A stretch of DNA of 64,000 nt, from NCBI GenBank assembly GCA_015179045.1, contig WHUZ01000112.1, forward strand, positions 101,728-165,727, given 5' to 3'. The notes below the pieces were generated by a model that ran no database searches, was not told the origin of the DNA, and worked only from the letters and a program-made list of their open reading frames with translations. How positions within the stretch are numbered: the first letter of the stretch is position 1; each line of letters starts with the position of its first letter. Below, piece by piece: positions 57,756 through 64,000 of the stretch. The stretch comes from Kalaharituber pfeilii (Eukaryota; Ascomycota; Pezizomycetes; Pezizales; Pezizaceae). The position numbers were made by a program, and so were the translations under genes.

Positions 57756-58590
57756 GAATGCAAAGTAGACCGATGCTCACAATTGTAGCGTTCCTGATAC
57801 AGACAAGGTAGAGAAGTACTTTATACTTGATAGCGTTATGCTAAAATGTAGTTTCAATGAACTATTGCTTAGATACAGCACACTAGGATGAAACTATCAC
57901 TAGCATTCCAACTTAAACTATTATGCTATCTTAGTTCAGCTCCTATGATAGAACATCCAAATACTTTCCATCTATCTCAGAGAGGTCTTCGTATACTATC
58001 AATAGATTGCTGCACTCGATGTTAGCACCACCATACCTAAGTGCACATGTAGTTCAAAAAAGTGGGAATAGTTCACTGGACAGCTCAGCAGCAGGGAGAG
58101 TAACTAACCAATGCAGTCATCGCAGAGGATACTAGAGGTTTCCATAAGGCGTGATATCAGTTAGGACCCACAACTGTGCATTATGTAATATCGCAGGAAA
58201 CCCGTAAAAGTAACACACAAATGCCTGGACTACTACGCTTCTTATTTCGAGGCTAATTGGTTTTACTACTTCTCCTGATCGAGCTTGCAACTTTGAAGTG
58301 GAGGAGAACTTTGAAACATAGGGCTACCAAGGGGTTCAGCGATACTGTAGTCATGGTAGGTCAAGGGACGCTCGCGTGCAGAGGTCAACGAGCTGGTGGG
58401 CAAACTAAGGGTAGACGCGCCAGTCAGATAGGCAATTGCTTGCCATACATAATATTCAGACTTATTTGAAATTATCAGTCGGAGTGGTGTGACTGGGGTG
58501 TGGCTGAACAACACTTCTTTTTGGTTATGCTGCACTTCTTGTAAGACACAACTTGTCTGCCTCCCATGGGGGTGTGGGTAATCTCTCAAG
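57756..58590. other. Spacer upstream of the cysteine-rich gene
   Basis: Only short overlapping frames without recognisable domains. Confidence 0.5.
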
Positions 58591-58598
58591 TATTTAAA
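58591..58598 (+). promoter_or_regulatory. TATA-like element of the cysteine-rich gene
   Basis: TATTTAAA lies 120 bp before the ATG at 58718. The interval between is C/A-rich with few G, typical of a fungal 5' leader. Confidence 0.5.
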
Positions 58599-58717
58599 CT
58601 CCCACAACTTCCCTTCATTCTATTCTCAAAGCACTAGAACCACCACAGTCTCCAAATCATCAAGCCACCAAGATTGTGCTTCTCCACATCATTCTCTCTC
58701 CCAACATAAAGAACAAA

Positions 58718-58873
58718 ATGCACTGTGAGATTGTCGAAATCGTCACTTGCTACGGCGAACAGCTCACAATCGGTACTTGTCACATTTGTGGCGCGTCCGG
58801 AGTACAGCTTGATGGGAACGTATGTTCGAATTGTATTCTGGTATGTACAAGCAGTGGACCACCTCTCTGCTAG
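58718..58873 (+). CDS. Small cysteine-rich protein (51 aa, or a spliced variant)
   Basis: The ATG has a good context (AACAAAATG). The protein is MHCEIVEIVTCYGEQLTIGT then CHICGASGVQLDGNVCSNCI, with a CxxC...CxxC spacing like a small zinc ribbon; it ends LVCTSSGPPLC if read through. A consensus donor GTATGT at 58841 follows ...CSNCIL in phase 0, with a GCTAAC near 58902 and an acceptor CAAG at 58939; splicing would replace the end with VSLWVRRVCPD (stop at 58975). No signal peptide is visible. No family is recognised; metal binding is inferred from the cysteines only. Confidence 0.5.
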   Translation: MHCEIVEIVTCYGEQLTIGTCHICGASGVQLDGNVCSNCILVCTSSGPPLC

Positions 58874-58975
58874 GCCGATGTTATATTTTTAGTTCACTCA
58901 TGCTAACAGTAATAAGATTGAACGCTAAATCTTCGCAAGGTGTCATTGTGGGTGAGAAGAGTGTGTCCGGATTGA

Positions 58976-59279
58976 GCATGAAAACCATCCGCGAGTGAAA
59001 GGAAATCTTATGTTATAGCTATTTTCTTCTGTTATCTATTTTCGCAGGGTTCAAGTGGGGGGTTCAAGAGAGGTGTGCAGTAGCAGCAGTGTCATGGAGT
59101 TTGTTTATTCTTTTCAGAATACGTTGATTATTTCATATTGTGCATACTCTCTTAGCTCCTCTGGTCGCAAGGCCTAGGCACAAGTCAAAAAAAAAAAGAA
59201 AAAGAAAAAAAAAAGTTTCCTTAGCTTTAGAGAACACAGAATGATTGCTGTAGCTATCGAATTGTTTCTATCCAGTCAC
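58976..59279. other. Spacer with A-rich run
   Basis: An A-rich run at 59187-59214 (AAAAGAAAAAGAAAA) is present; no duplication was found around it and no gene is supported. Confidence 0.4.
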
Positions 59280-60435
59280 TTTTGCTGACTGGATGCAGGT
59301 AGGGGTAAGTGACGCTAGCTATATGTGTATTTAAAGCGGCCGCCAATCTAGTAGTACATACTCCGTACAGCCCATGCTCAGATCCATGCAAGGATAGATT
59401 GGAAGTATTGGGGAACAAAAATAAAAATAAAATTGATCGATACTTCTCATGCAGCCTCACTTCTACCCACACTGGTATTGCTTCAGCTCATAGATTCTCG
59501 CATCCTACTGCCTCACCTCATATCGCCTCGCATTGTCTCGCGTCACATCGGCTCGCTTCACACGCACGTAATTTTCAAATTGACGACAATGTCCGCATCA
59601 CTCCTACATGCCTGTAAAATCAGTGCTGCCATGCCAGCTGCATATAGTAATAGGTATAGACACACATCAGAAAAGAAAAGAAAAGCTACCTTGCTTTGCC
59701 GTTGCTGCTAGGGGAGCGAAAAGAAGAGGAGCTATGGAACCGGAAACCTCAAAACTAGTTGCAGTAGAAGAGGGCATTTTTGGACCATTTGTATATAGTG
59801 AAAGTAAAGAATCTTATGCAAGCAATCATTGTGAGTATAATCTTAATGCTTTACAACTAATAATTCCTGAAGCTCTTAATTCTAATTCTGATATTACTAT
59901 TAATAGGTTTTTTAAACAAGTTTATGGACTATAGAGGCATATAGGTATGGTTGTACATATGGTACACAAGAGTTTACTGAATGTATATCTAAAAGCCATA
60001 GAAGAATTAGGTGGATCATTCCTGTATATATAGTAAGTTTTGTTCTCACACTAGTACAAATTCTGCAAACTGGGCAAATTTGGCACGTTACTTTTTCAAG
60101 GTGCTGCATATAAAGTTCAAACTTTCAATCCTCCCCTACTCAACACCACCTTAATATTTTTAAATTTGGACAATGAAGCGTTGTAGAGCAGGTGAAATAG
60201 TACATATCTAGATTGTTTATTTTTTAACCATAAGTGGTTGGGTATGAAGTAGTGTGTCAGGTTTAAGTCCTTAATTTCGGTCACAAGTGGTCCCTTGTAC
60301 GTGGACTCCATCATATTTTGTAAAATAATAGCAATGTCTCTCTCCACTCACAGGTTGTGACTGGATGTACTAGTACGTAAGGATAACTGGCGCTAGCTAC
60401 TGTATATATGTACTGTATGTAAAGCGACCGCTAAT
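59280..60435. repeat. Direct-repeat pair of ~100 bp flanking a relic ORF
   Basis: 59283-59350 and 60355-60432 share GACTGGATG, GCGCTAGCTA/ACGCTAGCTA and TAAAGCGRCCGC in the same order and orientation, about 1.07 kb apart. They could be degenerate terminal repeats of a small element, or a tandem duplication. Confidence 0.4.
59732..60114 (+). pseudogene. Broken ORF of unknown family
   Basis: From ATG 59732: MEPETSKLVAVEEGIFGPFV then a segment ending LNSNSDITINRFFKQVY and a stop. A one-base shift continues WTIEAYRYGCTYGTQEFTEC and ISKSHRRIRWIIPVYIV. Codon use is unusually A/T-rich compared with the host genes. It looks like a fragment of a transposon protein but cannot be assigned. Confidence 0.3.
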
Positions 60436-60466
60436 CTGCTACCCATGTCCACATCCAAACTCACCT

Positions 60467-60515
60467 TTTTTTGGACCCTCACGTAACCCCGTTTATCGCT
60501 ACTTGCTATGGCAAG
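60467..60515 (-). mobile_element. Diverged tail-A-like fragment, minus strand
   Basis: TTTTTTTGGACCCTCACGTA then ACCCCGTTTATCGC and CTTGCTATGGCAAGG match the tail-A pattern (CACGTAACCCC ... GCTATGGC) with changes. No target-site duplication is visible, so this is probably an old insertion. Confidence 0.5.
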
Positions 60516-60519
60516 GCTC

Positions 60520-61599
60520 CAGGGATTAACCCAAGGCAAGCATATACTGTAGTAAAATCGTAACCATCTACATGATTCCCACTCCACTCCTTATGAGGCG
60601 TCAGCCACCTCTCACTGTTCCTGCATTATCTACGAGTTTTCCCGCATCTGTTACAAAAGCTTCAAGGCTTAGAAATTGATCCTAAAGCTGGATCCCAATT
60701 ATAACTTACTGACTTACCTTGGTATTAGTATATCACCAGATCCCCCCTATAACTAAGGCGCGGAATAGGTTGCCGCGTGCATCTAGTGCCTCTATACATA
60801 ATCCGAATGATTTTGATCTGAACTTCTTGGAGGAGATTTTCTTTTCTAGCAGGAGGTGTCTAACATTTCGAGAGATTACGCTGTGAGTGGAACTACTATC
60901 ACATCGGCATTGAAATTTTCTTTTTTTTTTTGCGCCCTTTTCTGTATTCCTGCTATTGAATTGTTCCCAAGAATTGAAGACCCACTTTTCGAAAACAAAA
61001 AAGCCCGATTCAGATTTACGGTACTACCTTGATATGCAATATGTAGTATGTGGAACTTATGTTTGCTGGAACATAGATGCATGGTCTCTTGGTTCAGGTC
61101 CAAATTAGGTGTAGTCGACTGGCACCACAGGGACATTTTCTTGCAGAAAAACCTTCAATAGTTAGGAAAAACAAAGTCGAAAAAAAAAGGATTGTGGGGA
61201 ATGATCAAAAACAATTGAAAACTGAAATGAGTTCGCATTTTTGGTGATTTCTACATCTACCGGGAGAAAAGATTTTATGGAATATCCCTTACCGATGATG
61301 GGTGGGGTCCAGTTTCGTAAATCAGACCCTCTCAATGCTATAATTGTGCAAGGTCTGCTGGTAGTAAGTGTTACGAGAGAGCGATGAATTACTTTTCATT
61401 AAAAAGCTACGTGCCATTCGCCATTATGTCTGCCTTCATATTCGATTCTTCAGTTTGCTCTAATTGATGCAATTGCAGGTTGCGAGAATGATTTTGCATC
61501 GGAAACTCCAATTGTGAAAATCCCGATTTATATTTGAGGACTTATGTCCGACATGACCATCCTCCGACGCTTCAAATCTAAATGCTCCTAATTTTTTTA
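60520..61599. other. Spacer, no gene recognised
   Basis: Short frames only; T-rich run near 60920-60931 and A run near 61180-61190. Confidence 0.5.
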
Positions 61600-63470
61600 C
61601 AAGTACCTTACTGCAGCCCATCCTTTACCCCCCTTCCCACCCCTATAGTAAGCCCGCTTTCACGCTTCCCATTTTCTTTTCTTTTCTTTTCTGTTTCCCT
61701 TCTCTTGCCTTCGCCTCGCCTACACCCTGACATAGCTATGAAGTAGGCACGGCAAAGCGGCATGTGCAGTAAAACAACTCCCTTAGCATCAGTGATATTT
61801 GAAACTGCTCTGCCGTCACCAAATTTTAGGAACATACACAAACAAGGCAGGCATGATTTGATATTGAAATAGCAATGGACAATGATAGTAGTGAGAAGAA
61901 ACGGATGAAGAATAGAAAAAGAGGTAGACGAAGAAGAAGAAGTAGAAGAAAAAGAAGGACAGGGAAATTATAACATCAGCACAAGTGCACCGAACCTCAT
62001 GCACCAAATTATCTGACAATAACCCTGGGTAGCCTCTGGTCACTGGGATTATGAGAAGTATACCCCCATCTTGCTTTGGAATTGGCAGCGCCACTCAGCT
62101 AGGCTTTCGTCCGCCGCCATATTATATGCTTGGTCCTTCTGGAGCCCCTCATGCCCACAATTGAATCCCTTGTGACACCAACCAATAACTCATGCTATCC
62201 ACTGCCTGCTGGTTGATACACCTCCTGTTGTTTCGTAATCAACATCCCAATTCACTCAGGCTTTCTTGTGCCGGCGATTTTGGACCTGGTCCTCTCGATC
62301 CCCACCGTGTATGCGAAACTTCCATATATGCACAACCCCCGTGTACCCACAATTCCTGGTGTACCCACCAATTGCTTATTTTTTTTCATGAGGAGACAGC
62401 ACATTTGGATTTGAAATCAGCAGCCAATCATGTCATGGACCTAGTCCGTCTGAAGCCACGATATCATGCCCATAACTCCCCTGCACTCATAGTGAGGATA
62501 CGAGGGGTATAAATAATAAGTATAAGAAAATGCAGAAAGAATAAACTATCGAAATGAGGGAGCAGTTGACTACTAAGGAGGAATGCGCGTTACTCCTAAG
62601 CGAGGGGCGGCGGCACTGATTGGAAAGGCAGCTACGTATTGAGAAGCGGAGGTGCGGCAAGCGGAGCTGCAAGTGGAGGAAAGGCAGAAGGAGCGGTATA
62701 GGGAGACGTGGTATAGGCGGCAAGAGAGGCGGAAGTGGTGTAGTGGGCGTTAGGAGACGGAGGGAGTGTCTTTCATTCCCGTAATATGCTGTCGCTATTG
62801 TGATCCTGTTAGTACTGCTACAATTTGTCGCGATCCGATGGGGCAGTGGGGTAGGCAAGAGGACAGTTAGAGAAGCGACAGGATAGCGCTGGGGGCGGCG
62901 GAGGTGCGAGAAGTAATAGGGTGTCGGACGGGCTACGGGGTGGGAAGAGTTATAGCGGAGGTGATGTGAGTGTTGTCTGAGAGGCTGTCGGATGTGGGAA
63001 AGCTACCGCAGAGCGGCGGGAGAAACGGTGGGAGAGGCTGTCGAAGGCGGTGTGGATAAGAATGTCGGAGGGACTGCCTCATGTAATAAGGGCAATGGAA
63101 GGCGGGGATGGGAGAAGCGGGGGTGGGGGGGATCTGAGACTAGATGCGGGATGGGATGATGGAATTTGCTGTGGGGGCGACAGTGGGAGAGGATGTCAGA
63201 GAAGTGAGGCCAGCCGGGTCAGGTTCAAAAGGAGGTGGATGTTGCCTGATTTCCGAACCAAACCTTGCGCCTTAGTTCGAAGTGGGGTGCTGTTGTCCCC
63301 CGTGATGGAGAACAAGGATAGTATTGAGGGACCATGTTTGAGTCCAAGTTGGGGAAGTGGGTTGCTGGCAGCTTTTTTGAGATGGACTGCAATTCCGGTT
63401 ACACATGATTACATTCTGGTACAACATATTTTGGTTCCCGTTCTTTTATTCTCATTTTTTGTTTGTGGTT
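61600..63470 (+). repeat. Long unclassified repeat, copy R4
   Basis: Shares with R1-R3 the module (62.09-62.48 kb, three tandem copies with GCTAGGCTTTCGTCCGCCGC and CCTGGTCCTCTC), the G-skewed zone at 62.58-63.2 kb and the terminal block (63.29-63.43 kb, ACTGCAATTCCGGTTACACA then TGATTACATTCTGG). 63.48-64.0 kb continues with no recognised gene. Confidence 0.6.
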
Positions 63471-64000
63471 CAAAGAAGGCAATAATAGGATTCTTTTTCT
63501 TTGCGAACGGACTGAACTTCTCGGAAACCACAAAACTGGAGACTCTGGTTACGAGACTAGGTGAGACTAGTTTATTGAGCGCAGATATTAGTCTCGTATC
63601 CAGACGCTGACTAAGCGGATTTCAGGAAAATGGTTGGACTCCGCCAGGAGCCTGACTACGCAGAGATGTCAAAAAGGTCGAAGGAAGGTCGCTATAATAG
63701 GGGATAATCGTCAGTTCTAAGCTTTTCGAACATAAATACCTCGTGTTAGCGGCACTCACAGCCAACTGCAGCCTCGGCACCATCCCCACTTTGTGTTTCC
63801 TTCTAGAAAATATAAACTATGCCCGACTGTAACAAAAGGCTGTAAATTATTCCGCAAATACAATTCAAGCAATCTAGTTCAATTTACCTATCCCAGAGGT
63901 GGAATCTGCATGCTATAGTACTTAGCCAACCAGCTTGAAGCGATGCTAAAGCAAACTGTGGGCCACCAAGGACTTCAGCCGCACACATGCGTTGCAGTAT

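Noticed and set aside
1..64000. CRISPR arrays, rRNA genes or bacterial operon structure
   Set aside because: The repeats are coding, transposon-derived or poly(A)-tailed. Introns and TATA-type promoters mark this as fungal nuclear DNA, and no rRNA signature was seen.

Overview
The window looks like a repeat-rich, intron-containing genome of a filamentous ascomycete. Short GT-AG introns of about 55-130 nt, a secreted lytic polysaccharide monooxygenase, NACHT-ankyrin (NLR-like) receptors, Tad1-like non-LTR retrotransposons and many terminal-inverted-repeat (TIR) DNA elements all fit a fungus. Low gene density and NACHT-ankyrin copies amid decayed transposons would suit a Pezizomycete such as a truffle relative, but that placement is inference only.

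Layout. 1-0.37 kb: 3' end of an ankyrin-repeat gene. 2.48-7.39 kb: NACHT-ankyrin gene copy 1, with an in-frame stop between Walker A and Walker B and an in-frame retroposed insertion in its ankyrin array. 10.0-10.7 kb: internally deleted PIF/Harbinger-like element, directly upstream of a TATA-driven gene for a 55-residue secreted peptide (10.89-11.05 kb). 12.2-13.0 kb: mitochondrial-looking DNA. 13.2-15.1 kb: DNA transposon with TIRs of about 235 bp. 15.85-16.4 kb: decayed third NACHT-ankyrin fragment. 16.5-20.1 kb: G/C-skewed non-coding repeats and a tandem module. 21.15-22.82 kb: TIR transposon carrying a Myb/SANT-like gene. 23.65-24.61 kb: AA11-like LPMO on the minus strand. 25.4-28.0 kb: three nested pogo-like elements and a fourth beside them. 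28.2-28.6 kb: Tc1 deletion derivative. 34.35-40.22 kb: NACHT-ankyrin copy 2 with 19 ankyrin repeats. 29.9-33.3, 41.4-51.9, 52.0-57.6 and 61.6-63.5 kb: four copies of a long unclassified repeat (R1-R4) carrying a LINE, LINE fragments, a MITE and other insertions. 58.72-58.87 kb: small cysteine-rich protein gene.

Copies 1 and 2 of the NACHT-ankyrin gene are segmental duplicates whose homology extends into both flanks. In each, the core of the P-loop is encoded by a 25-nt micro-exon. Most of the remaining window is transposons. Because R2 and R3 are paralogous, each supplies the empty site for insertions in the other, which shows exactly what moved, including retroposed fragments of only about 50 bp that share the 3' tail of the LINE at 44.6-47.7 kb.
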